This document shows positions 55,861 to 64,000 of a stretch of DNA of 64,000 bases, in pieces. The stretch lies in the NCBI GenBank assembly GCA_946894095.1, contig OX335641.1:9132501-9196500 (forward strand), written 5' to 3'. The DNA comes from Incurvaria masculella (taxonomy: Eukaryota; Arthropoda; Insecta; Lepidoptera; Incurvariidae). Below the pieces are notes generated by a model. The model searched no databases, was not told the DNA's origin, and worked only from the letters and a program-made list of their open reading frames with translations. Position numbers and translations under genes: made by a program. Each line of letters opens with the position of its first letter. Within the stretch, counting starts at the first letter, position 1.

Positions 55861-56537
55861 GTGATTTTTCCTTTTTTCATGAATTTAATCATAAGTCCAC
55901 TTTACAATAAGAGGTTTTGAAAATAAATATTTTTTTAAATAACATTTTGCTTTTTGTCTCGATACGTCCCCAAAAAGCTGAGCCGTGTTTATTCAGCTAT
56001 TTTTTTTATATTTAAGAAACTGTAGTTGAACCTACCACGATACGGAAAAACAAGCATAGGACGACAGAAGAAGAGAACGACTACACAGGAAAAACAAAGG
56101 AGATAAATAATGGGAGAAAAAGGGGGAGGCCTTCGCCCTGCAGTGGGGAGCACAGTAATTTGAAAAAATGCTGTAGATTATACTAATATTAGGATTTAAG
56201 GTTTAAGATCAAGAGGATAATATCTACACAGTTTTTTTTAAACGATTTCTTTAGAAATCATTCTAATGTAATGATTACAATCTGTGCTCATAAAAAAAGG
56301 CTACGTTATGTTTATTTATTATTATTATTTATTTGCTGTACAAATCTTTATTACCAATATTATTAGTTGAACCTTGGGTAGTTGAAGTAATTTATTATTA
56401 ATTAAAGCTGTTCTCCCACGGAATGTGTTTCCGATTACAATCAAATAGAGCACTACAAAAAGGCTTATACATGTTTATGGTCACAGAAATTTAATTACAA
56501 CATTTACGAGCCAATCCGGTACATGCAACATTTCACT
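55861..56537. other. No feature seen
   Basis: AT-rich, with simple TTATTATTATT runs near 56318. Confidence 0.3.
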
Positions 56538-56741
56538 TTATTTCTTCTTCTTGTCACCGCCCCCCTTTTTCGAAAAACAGGACAGCATTCTATCACACAG
56601 CAGAGGACCCAGTGCGATCAGACCCGCGGCGGCTGCGGCAGTTGCAATCGTCATGCAAATCATTACGAAAAACCATTCACCCTCCTCCCGAATCGAAGGG
56701 TCACAAACGACTAAGGCGTCGTTGAAGCCACAGGAAAGATC
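56538..56741 (-). CDS. Small Ala-rich single-pass membrane protein, terminal exon
   Basis: The minus-strand frame opens after an AG at 56742-56743 and reads DLSCGFNDALVVCDPSIREE, GEWFFVMICMTIATAAAAAG, LIALGPLLCDRMLSCFSKKG and GGDKKKK, then TAA. It has one hydrophobic Ala-rich membrane segment flanked by Cys and a Lys-rich cytosolic-type end. The region before the segment is polar and Cys-containing. The first in-frame ATG would be inside the hydrophobic segment, so earlier exons are likely; an alternative acceptor follows CCTTAG at 56717. Family not recognised. It resembles the neighbouring exon in position and MIC motif. Confidence 0.5.
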   Translation of the reverse strand, partial: DLSCGFNDALVVCDPSIREEGEWFFVMICMTIATAAAAAGLIALGPLLCDRMLSCFSKKGGGDKKKK

Positions 56742-56756
56742 CTAACGTCGAGAATG

Positions 56757-56954
56757 CTAGGCCATCTTCAAGCCGCACCCAGGGCAGATGGGATCCCCGT
56801 TGCACCTGCAGTTGGCCTCTCCGAAGCAGAGCTTCTTGATGCAAGCTGGCACGCACACGATAATAGCTGCAGCGCTCAGCAAGCTTATCAGCGAGATGCA
56901 AATCATTTATGTAGGCGGCTCTTGCAGGCGGTCATCAGTACGGCAACATCCCGA
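56757..56954 (-). CDS. Paralogous small Cys-rich membrane-protein exon with in-frame stop
   Basis: A strong acceptor (CTTCCTTTTTTTCAG) precedes a frame reading SGCCRTDDRLQEPPT, then TAA, then directly ATG in the same frame: MICISLISLLSAAAIIVCVP, ACIKKLCFGEANCRCN, GDPICPGCGLKMA and TAG. The second part is a membrane segment plus eight cysteines with a CxC...CPGC pattern. The layout (Cys, polar stretch, MIC, hydrophobic segment, Cys) parallels the exon at 56538-56741. Either the TAA is a nonsense mutation or sequence error in an older exon, or translation starts at the ATG (56906), giving 49 residues. Confidence 0.5.
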
Positions 56955-57009
56955 CTGAAAAAAAGGAAGCTTATAAACAGGATGCTCTTGTAAATGCCGC
57001 TTAGTGCAT

Positions 57010-57282
57010 TGACCAAGCGGCTCGTGGCTCAGGGACTTGCCCTTCATCCCAGAGGTCTTGGTTGAAATCCCCGCCCCGTTCATGCACCACTTTAATTTTC
57101 TAAGCTCATACCATATGCGGCAAAGCGGCAATGAAAAATTGTCCGTGTTTTCCATCCAGTAGCCGTGCTCATAAAAAGGGTGGCCCAGCAACTAGTTCCT
57201 TCGGTAATAAGTTGTGTTGGGCTAATATCATGACGGTGGGTGTAGTATTAGGAGTCCATGTACATGTCCATGTACATAAACA
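57010..57282 (+). repeat. SINE family copy with intact pol III boxes, shortened body
   Basis: Box A TGGCTCAGGGA (57025-57035) and box B GGTTGAAATCC (57060-57070) are followed by the SINE body from GGCAAAGCGGCAATG to the TTGGGCTAATATCATGACGG tail. The block between CCGAACC and GCGATGG is lost. Confidence 0.8.
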
Positions 57283-57429
57283 AAGTCCTATTCTTTGAGA
57301 AATTGTAACGCCTGTCTTGCTTAATCGAGTAAATTACCAGCTTAGTCAATGCTTTGCTGATACAGAATGGTTATTATAATGCAAATTTTTGCTACTTCTA
57401 AATCTATATAAATAAAAAATTATTACTAT

Positions 57430-57553
57430 CAGTCGTATTCAGAGAGAACTTGTCAAAACTTAGTATGAGATTAGCACCGGACAAACGATACAAAAACGTA
57501 TCAAAGTTTAGTCCGGCGTATTAAAGTTAGTCTGCCAACTCTGAATACGGCTG
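57430..57553. mobile_element. MITE, 124 bp
   Basis: Ends CAGTCGTATTCAGAG and, in reverse complement, CAGCCGTATTCAGAG. The interior contains a second inverted pair around GTCCGG/CCGGAC. No coding capacity. Confidence 0.75.
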
Positions 57554-59010
57554 TAAATGTTTTGCTAAGATCAAAACTCGAAAACCTTTTTTCATACATT
57601 CAAGTCCAAGGATGGTTCTTAGCTATAGTTGGACGCGGCAGGTGGCGCTGTTTTCGAGATCCAGAACTCTCCGTTTAAATACCATACCCTCAAAGGTGAA
57701 TAACATTTTACCGGGCTTAAGTATAATTTTAAGGCTTGAACTTAGTTTTAAGAACAGAGTGCTTATGAAGAAATACAACTGAATAACGGTTTCGCGGGTT
57801 GTCTATTAAATATTACTATATAACAAAATATCTATCATCACATTCTTCCACGGAGAAAGCTCCTATTCTTTCAGAAATTGTAACGCCTGGTCTTGCTTGA
57901 TCGAGTGAGTTACCAGCTAAGTCAATACTTTGCTTATACGGAATGGTTACAATGCAGAATTTTTCTACTTCTAAATACTAGAATATTTTCTTTCATTTGT
58001 AATCTGGCTAATAAGAATGGAAACCAATTGATTTACGCAAAATACTCATATACTCAGACATTAGGTATGTCGGGATGAAATCTTGCAATCAATCATTAGA
58101 ACCAATCTCAATGAATAATTAAGATTTGATCAGAAGCCAGTTGGATGAATAAATTACTGAAACAAATTAAGAGATTCTTAAATATCTGCATGATAATGAC
58201 AAATTTCATGGCTCGTGACTTATACTTACTATTTACTTTCGTCTGGAAGAGAAGTTCGGGCGGTTAAATTCATCAAATCAATTTAGATTTTTTCTAAAGT
58301 ATAACAAACTCACGACCAAACAAATACCATGGAGTCCATGACAAATACACGTTATGCCAAACGATGTGACAATTCGTCTTGACGCATAATTTTCTTTGAT
58401 TTATGAACGACCATTACGAATTTCTATGTAAATTTAAAAGTTAAGTTATTGCTAATTGATCAAATATAAAATCTAAGTATTTAGTTCCCTACGATGTCCT
58501 TATTGTACAATTTAATATATCGCATTATTTTAAGAAAAAGGTACGAAGGACTGGGGGCCCATTCAGGTAAGAGTGAGTTCATGTTCGGGAGTGAGTTAAC
58601 CTAAAAATAGCTGGGAAATATATTATTATTTAAATAACGGAACCGTTATTTATACTTCCAACGTATTTACGGGACAGACCCGATTTTTACCCAACTGTAA
58701 TGATGTTGAGAAAGTTTGAAAACATTAACTATTTAAAAAAGTGAGTTGATATTTAGACGAATTCGAACTCACTCTTACCCTGAATGGACCCCCTGGAGAT
58801 GGAGCCAAAGTGAGGCTCCGAAACATCGAGCAGCACACTTTGTTGCTCACACGCGCGGTAAGTCGCAAAAACTAAATTTTGTGTCTTCATAATTACTTGC
58901 AGATCTTACTGTAGCTACCGATTATACATTTGTTAAAAGGGTCATTACCCAATGAATTTTCACCATTCAACGGGTGATAACTGCTTACATGCTCTTATCT
59001 GGAGTGAATA
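57554..59010. other. No gene seen
   Basis: AT-rich. GAAATTGTAACGCCTG(T/G)TCTTGCTT...TTACCAGCT occurs at 57299-57340 and again at 57875-57920, so it is a short dispersed direct repeat about 575 bp apart. Confidence 0.4.
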
Positions 59011-59014
59011 TCTC

Positions 59015-59410
59015 TGGTTAGTATTATAGTTATCCTTATTATATGACTCTCTTCTTTCTTCTAGAGGCAAAAAATAAAGACAAATATATTTTAATAATTT
59101 GAGATTCAGCAACATCTACATTTCAAGCATTGTAATAAGATTTTGAAAATAATCTGAAAAAGTGTTTGGTCGTGACATTCGTCGGAAGCAGGTAGACGAC
59201 ATCCTGCTTCCGACGAACCACCACGACCGAAAACTTTTTCAGGTTATTTTCAAAATCTGATTACAATGCTTCAATGTCGCTGAAACTCAAATTAATGAGA
59301 TAACGGTAATGTCGTATCCATTAAATACAAAAAATATCAAAATATATTTTACTTTTATATTTATCAATAATCATAGATTGTGCACACCACGCTAAAAGTT
59401 TTACTGGCTT
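59015..59410. mobile_element. Repeat containing a hairpin of about 198 bp
   Basis: Flanks resemble 12310-12440. In the centre, 59096-59293 is an imperfect palindrome: CATTGTAATAAGATTTTGAAAATAATCTGAAAAAG and GTCGGAAGCAGG are repeated in reverse complement around a 10-nt centre. No coding capacity. Confidence 0.75.
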
Positions 59411-59810
59411 TGTTAAATTTTCCTGCTAATAAATAAAATATGTTATCGAAACCTACGCCTGTATGCTATATATTTTTTTTAATTTACCATTTAGATAATT
59501 TAAACACACGGACATAGTATCAAACACTTCCTAGTGAAAAAAAATGTGATTAAAATATGACAACTTTTTGTGGTAGGGAACCGTTAGGGCCTCAAAGACG
59601 ATTTCGTTATATTATTTCGCAGTCGGCATGGAAAATTGTGCCTTCGCCTGTGTTTTATATATATGAAATGATTTCTTGAAATTTTCATATCTCGGAGCCC
59701 CTCTGCCTTCACAACAATCTTAATGCAAGTTCTAATATTTGAAGCAAACACACAAAAATAACAGCACTACTAAAAAGAATTCTGCGTCGACTAGCCATCG
59801 TGGGCATCAG
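59411..59810. other. No gene seen
   Basis: AT-rich. The last 70 bp are homologous to the 3' flank of the terminal exon at 60064 (ACAAAAATAACAGCACTAC). Confidence 0.4.
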
Positions 59811-59911
59811 TCCTTCTTCCGGCGCGCCTTCTAGCTCGCGCACTTGAGCTTCTGCTTGAGTTGCGCGAGCCTCCCCCGAGCCTCGTCCATACCCTTGTTA
59901 GCCGCCGCTCT
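59811..59911 (-). pseudogene. Truncated, decayed copy of the coiled-coil terminal exon
   Basis: On the minus strand it reads AANKGMDEARGRLAQLKQKL and KCAS, then a stop, matching AASKGADEARARLAQLKQKL of the intact exon at 60064-60342. About 70 bp with the Cys motif is deleted, the RRKKD end survives out of frame, and the 5' half of the exon is absent. Confidence 0.85.
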
Positions 59912-60046
59912 TTAATAAACCAAATCGGGAAATATTTGTCTTTATAAACTACTTGCCGATGTTATTGTAGTACTGATTATGCATGTGTTTAGGCAAGTAT
60001 TCCAATTTTCAACAACACGCAAAAATAACACAACTACCGAAACCAC

Positions 60047-60052
60047 TTTATT
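60047..60052 (-). terminator. Poly(A) signal of terminal exon B
   Basis: AATAAA on the minus strand, 12 nt beyond the TAA. It shows that exon B ends a transcript. Confidence 0.75.
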
Positions 60053-60063
60053 CTAAGCATCGA

Positions 60064-60342
60064 TTAGCCAGCAGAGTTGGTGGGTATCGAGTAGTCCTTC
60101 TTTCGGCGCGCGTTGCCGCACGCGGCGCGTGCCGCCTCGCACGCGCACTGCGCCGCCTGCTTGGTCTGCGCGCAGTCGGCGAGCGCGCACTTGAGCTTCT
60201 GCTTGAGCTGCGCGAGCCGCGCGCGAGCCTCGTCCGCGCCCTTGCTGGCCGCCGCGAGCTGCTCCTTCGCTTTGTCGAGCACGCAGCCGGTGCTCTTATC
60301 GAGCGCGCCGGCCAGCTGCGTCGCCTGCATCAGTAGCTTGTG
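60064..60342 (-). CDS. Terminal exon, copy B, of the coiled-coil gene
   Basis: 279 nt, acceptor CCGCGTGTCCACAG. Reads HKLLMQATQLAGALDKSTGC, VLDKAKEQLAAASKGADEAR, ARLAQLKQKLKCALADCAQT and KQAAQCACEAARAACGNARR, then KKDYSIPTNSAG and TAA. It is paralogous to copy A over its whole length, with conserved CVL, EAR and CAC...C positions. It has a poly(A) signal AATAAA 12 nt after the stop. Confidence 0.78.
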   Translation of the reverse strand, partial: HKLLMQATQLAGALDKSTGCVLDKAKEQLAAASKGADEARARLAQLKQKLKCALADCAQTKQAAQCACEAARAACGNARRKKDYSIPTNSAG

Positions 60343-63300
60343 CTGTGGACACGCGGGGAGAACATATGAGATAACTTTTTTGTTGGTTATTCATCATCCA
60401 TACGCACTCAGATTTGTCATATTTTATGATTAGCCAGTTCAACAATCACTGTAGAACTGGCAAGAAACTTCGCTGGTATCTTTATTCAACGTCTACTTAG
60501 TCTACATTTTATAGCGTTTGCGACTGCTTACGGACATACAAGTTATTGGCACTTGTTTGTGTGAATAACTTATTTAAATTTATTTATAACTTTAACAGTA
60601 ATTCAAATTCACGAAAATTTAGCAAATCCTATACCAGTTATCTAACAAGTTGCCAATAAATGCTGTTTGTGGGGGCCAGCCCCCACAAACAGCATGAGCA
60701 TCGTATTTATATTATTTAATATAATGCATTTATAATCATATTTACGGAAAGAGGTAAATGGAACCAAGCGTCACCGCAAGCAAGGGCTTTTCTGTTGGCA
60801 GGCCTCAGGAAACCTAGAACCACTGCGACTACGTTGCTATGTCGCTACCTGAGAGTGTATTTACGCCTGTACCTCGAAGAGTGCATAGAATATTTTTCAA
60901 TATGATTCCAATTCAGATCAACCCGTGCCAGCCGAGGATTGGGCCTAGCTAAGCGAAAGAATACAATCCTCTGATCAAGATTGTTTACGCACAAAATCTC
61001 GCTTATTCACATACATACATAAATCGCATAAACTATTTGAAATGCGCTCAGTTTTTTGAAGGGTTAGGTTGGGCTATTTAAGAGGACCGGTATAATAAGG
61101 CTCTCCCTGTTGTGGCGGCAAGACGGTCGTTGCAAACCTACCGGATTTCCAAATGCTCATGAGTACTGTCGCGGTTGACGTTCTATAAAAAAATCCCATG
61201 CTGCGAAAAATATCGTCGAGATCATTTGGACAGAGCGAATAAGTGATAAAAGAATGACGAAACAATGTGTACAAAGCGAAATGTTTATTGACGATTACTC
61301 ACGGCGAAGGAAAACATAGTGAGCAGATATCACTCGGCAGATATTACTTCGTTATAATGTAAGCGGGAAATTGTAGGTGGAGTTCCTGTTTTGGTTCTTA
61401 GCGTCCAGAAATTGTATAAATGTGTGTGAAAGATTGGAGAAAATTGCCAGGCGGCCTACAGAACGTATCCTGGCTAGGTAGGAAAATTAATGTTCTACAT
61501 ACCCTTGGTAACATATGCCTCCTCCAAAGTACAACCCGGGTCATTTATACGTAATGTGAAGAAAGACCTTGCTGTCCTTTCATGTACAATCTTAGTGAAT
61601 AAAATTCTTTTTTTGTTTATACATTATTTCATTAAAAAAATATGATTACAAATTATACTATTTAAAATAATAAGATTTTTTCTAAGTAAGTAGACTCTTA
61701 AAAATCTTAAGCCATCTAAACTAAAACTATTACAAATATCTGGAAGCTAGAAGTACAAATACCTTTCGAAGCTTTTTAAGTTTTAGACAGCGATCCCACA
61801 TTTCAGTTGTCATTTATATCCTACCCATTGTTTATAAGTTTCGATATTATTTTTCGCGCACTCTTCCTCGGGTCCTCGCTGCGCTTGCACATGACGTTCT
61901 TGCAAGCGACGCACGCTGACTCGCACGCGCACTTGGCCGCGTGTTTAATCTGCTGCTCCTTGTTGCACTCGCACGACAGCTTCTTATGAAGCGAGGCGAC
62001 CTTCTTGCGCGCCTCCTCGTTCGCGTGCTGCCCTGACGACTGCTCCGCCTGCCGCCAGCTTCTCCAGAACGCACTGCGTCCTCTTATAGGTATACTTTTA
62101 TAGGTATCATTTAAAATTTTAGACAGTGATCCCACATTTTAGTCGCGATTCAGTTTCGAACCATCGTTCATATTGTTCTATATTATTTCGCACTGTTTCT
62201 TTCAGATTACACTTGCTATATTTCGTTTTGCGTCCGTCGTCTACGGCGCGCCCTTCCTCGGGTCCTCGCTGCGCTTGCACTTGGCGTTCTCGCAGGCGAC
62301 GCGCGCCGACTCGCACGCGCACTTGGCCGCGTGCTTGATCTGCTGCACCTCGTTGCACTCGCACGCCAGCTTCTTCTGGAGCGCGGCGACCTTCTTGCGC
62401 GCCTCCTCGAGCCCGTGCAGCCCCGACGACTGCGCCGCCTTCAGCCTCTCCAGCACGCACTGCGTCGACTTCTCGGTGGCGGCGGCGAGCTGCGTCACTT
62501 GGCACAGCAACTTGTGCTGCAACATGATGATACGGTTAGCTGGCGGTTCGGCGGCGCTCTGCGAACATGCAACTCTCCACGTGCGCGAGCCTTCGGGCTC
62601 TGGCTTCGAGCGTGGGCGGGGCCTCTGCGTGTGCGTTTGTGTATTATGTGTGATTTGTATTCATAGGATCTTCTATTGTAAATGCTGGAAACACTTAAAT
62701 GCCAATTATTGGTCTTGATATTTTTTTTTACTTTATCAGGTGTTCCACATAGACGCGAGTAACTGAGAAGAACGGGTAAAGAACCATTATTTTTTATGTA
62801 ACAGTTTATGCAATCGATTTTATCATATATTTTTTACATAAGCTTCACACCTCTGCTTGAGGATTGAGGATGATGGTGATAGGGATAACCTAAACAACAA
62901 AAAAAATTGCTAATCGAAAGACAGTAATTTCTTCCTCGTGTTAAACTGATATGTGTTAATAGCGAAACGAAAGGTTTTCATAATAAAATAATTCCAAACT
63001 TTCCATCTTAGAACGACTTAGTCAAGTCTACTTAATAAATCTGTGAATAATATGAGTAAAATATTATGATAACATATTTTTGTTAGTCTAATTTTGAGTT
63101 TATTTAATAAATTTAAAAAGTTTGCGCAGTTTAATATATTAATAATTCTATTGACAACTCTAAGGAATTATCAAGAGCGTAATTCAATAAGATTTAAGTT
63201 ATTGATTATTCAATTAAATATAAGGCAACATAAAAAAATATAATTTTTTGAGATTTTCGCACCGTCTTCTCTTCAATAGTGAATGGTTCTCAGATACACT

Positions 63301-63768
63301 TTCAAAGTGAAAGAGAAATACAGTTTTACTACGTCACATATTTGTCGTTTCAGGCAAAAACTTGGCATCTTCTACACCTACTAACCAACCGATAGTATGG
63401 TTTTTAAGAACAGTTGTTATATTATTGCGGCATGACCGAACGTTGAAGACAGAACCAGTCTTTGAGGTAGTCATTGGCAAGATGTACGACCACTGTTTCA
63501 CCATTCGGCACCAAGCTTTGAAAGTAATTAATTTAGTTACAGCAAACTAAAAATAAATATTTACCATAGCTGCAGCCTGCTGGGCGGCTTGCATCGCCGC
63601 GTTAACTATAGCTTGCTGCTTCTGCGCGCCGCCAGAGCCGTCGGCGATGACGGCTTCTGCTTCCTTCAGCTCCTGCTGCAGCTGCTCCACCACGGCCTGC
63701 TTCCCGGCCAGAGCCGCTTCCGCTGCCTTCGCTGCTTGGAGCGCCTTTTCAGCGAGCTGGGTCTTCAC
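60064..63768 (-). CDS. Ala-rich coiled-coil protein resembling insect DUF745 family (3' part, alternative terminal exons)
   Basis: Minus-strand gene whose 5' end is beyond the window. An internal exon (63565-63768) can join in phase 0 to a terminal exon at 62241-62516 or at 60064-60342; both begin HKLL after an acceptor CAG. The proteins are Ala/Lys/Glu/Gln-rich heptads of a long coiled coil, then a Cys-bearing tail. The first part (LAEKALQAAKAAEAALAGKQ, VVEQLQQELKEAEAVI) resembles the insect-specific family I remember as DUF745 (PF05335), of unknown function. Whether the two ends are alternative, or one belongs to another gene, cannot be told from sequence. Confidence 0.6.
60343..61820. other. 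Intron/intergenic between terminal exons; perfect hairpin at 60660-60695
   Basis: No coding exon seen. Contains ATGCTGTTTGTGGGGG with its exact reverse complement 4 nt later (60660-60695), and a retroelement tail-like patch at 60430-60490. Confidence 0.5.
61821..62082 (-). pseudogene. Decayed copy of terminal exon A
   Basis: Reads TQCVLEKLAA, then a 1-nt frame slip, then AEQSSGQHANEEARKKVASL, HKKLSCECNKEQQIKHAAKC, ACESACVACKNVMCKRSEDP and a longer tail ending at TAG. The first 16 codons and the acceptor are replaced by AT-rich sequence. Its 3' flank (TTTTAGACAGCGATCCCACATTTCAG on plus, 61791-61816) repeats that of copy A (62119-62145), so exon and flank were duplicated together. Confidence 0.85.
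62241..62516 (-). CDS. Terminal exon, copy A, of the coiled-coil gene
   Basis: 276 nt, acceptor CATGTTGCAG with a weak pyrimidine tract. Reads HKLLCQVTQLAAATEKSTQC, VLERLKAAQSSGLHGLEEAR, KKVAALQKKLACECNEVQQI and KHAAKCACESARVACENAKC, then a basic end and TAG. Tail cysteines are in CxC and CAC patterns. No AATAAA was found in the 140 bp after the stop. Confidence 0.75.
   Translation of the reverse strand, partial: HKLLCQVTQLAAATEKSTQCVLERLKAAQSSGLHGLEEARKKVAALQKKLACECNEVQQIKHAAKCACESARVACENAKCKRSEDPRKGAP
62517..63564. other. Intron of the coiled-coil gene; no feature seen
   Basis: AT-rich. A plus-strand 62-codon frame at 63362-63550 (MASSTPTNQPIVWFL...) follows a TTTCAG but resembles nothing known. 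Confidence 0.5.
63565..63768 (-). CDS. Internal coiled-coil exon (DUF745-like)
   Basis: 204 nt, 68 codons, phase 0 at both ends. The acceptor is TGACCCTCAG|GTGAAG and the donor GCTATG|GTAAAT. It encodes VKTQLAEKALQAAKAAEAAL, AGKQAVVEQLQQELKEAEAV and QKQQAIVNAAMQAAQQAAAM. It is highly alpha-helical and Ala-rich. Confidence 0.8.
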
Positions 63769-64000
63769 CTGAGGGTCAATCACGCAATATGATTAACACA
63801 GTTCGCCAATACAGTCAAACTTAAGTTAACTCGCACTGATGAGATAGGTTTAATCTTATCATGGGTCACAAAGTCAAACCCAGGGGACAATGGCATCAAG
63901 ACTGTATTCTTCTTCACCAGCACTCTTCACTTATTATAAAACAAACTGGGCCACCTGCGATAGTAGTAATACCTATAACATAAATTGTTAAACATTTAGA
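63769..64000. other. Upstream intron of the coiled-coil gene
   Basis: AT-rich sequence before the acceptor; no further exon before the window end. Confidence 0.45.

Noticed and set aside
59983..62718. Plus-strand frames over the coiled-coil exons (for example 62173-62718)
   Set aside because: Antisense shadows of Ala-rich coding sequence; only the minus frames show duplication conserved at protein level and splice signals.
63362..63550. 62-codon plus-strand frame after a TTTCAG
   Set aside because: It resembles no family, lies inside the intron of the minus-strand gene, and has no partner exon.

Overview
This is a window of an insect nuclear genome, almost certainly a lepidopteran (moth or butterfly). 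It is AT-rich, with GC-rich exons, large GT-AG introns, interstitial GGTTA (TTAGG-type telomere) repeats, and many copies of repeats typical of Lepidoptera: a tRNA-derived SINE family, MITEs, foldback elements, Tc1/mariner relics and 3' ends of LINEs. No tRNA gene, rRNA gene, CRISPR array or bacterial-type operon is seen. Everything is read from sequence alone. Family names and comparisons with Drosophila proteins are from memory.

Region 1 (1-30.8 kb, plus strand) is spineless (ss), the insect aryl hydrocarbon receptor orthologue and a bHLH-PAS transcription factor. Seven coding exons (14511-14605, 20306-20395, 26040-26249, 27513-27700, 28037-28143, 29182-29323, 29849-30608) join without a frame break into about 530 residues, from just after the bHLH domain through PAS-A, PAS-B and a Pro/Tyr/Ala-rich C-terminus. 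The bHLH exon was not found and is probably upstream of the window. The first 14.5 kb therefore look like intron, filled with SINEs and inverted-repeat elements. Directly behind the third visible exon is a decayed tandem copy of that exon.

Region 2 (30.8-38.7 kb) has no recognised gene. It holds a 306-bp foldback element, a broken Tc1-type transposase, a TIR element whose sister copy lies in an ss intron, a perfect 21-bp hairpin, and LINE and SINE fragments.

Region 3 (38.7-53.9 kb, plus strand) is a two-exon gene for a secreted, low-complexity Tyr/Pro/Gln/Ser-rich protein, probably cuticular or extracellular matrix. A 13-codon exon starts the signal peptide at 38698, and one large exon (52641-53897) encodes the rest. 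The intron of about 13.9 kb holds LINE ends, a foldback element with a GC-rich core, and orphan THAP-like and BED-finger-like ORFs. A GGTTA array starts at the stop codon.

Region 4 (54-64 kb, mostly minus strand) holds two adjacent small Cys-rich membrane-protein exons (56538-56954), one with an in-frame stop. Beyond them is the 3' part of an Ala-rich coiled-coil gene resembling the insect DUF745 family. An internal exon at 63565-63768 can splice in the same phase to either of two intact, paralogous terminal exons (62241-62516 or 60064-60342), and two decayed copies lie nearby. This cluster of duplicated terminal exons is the most interesting structure in the window.
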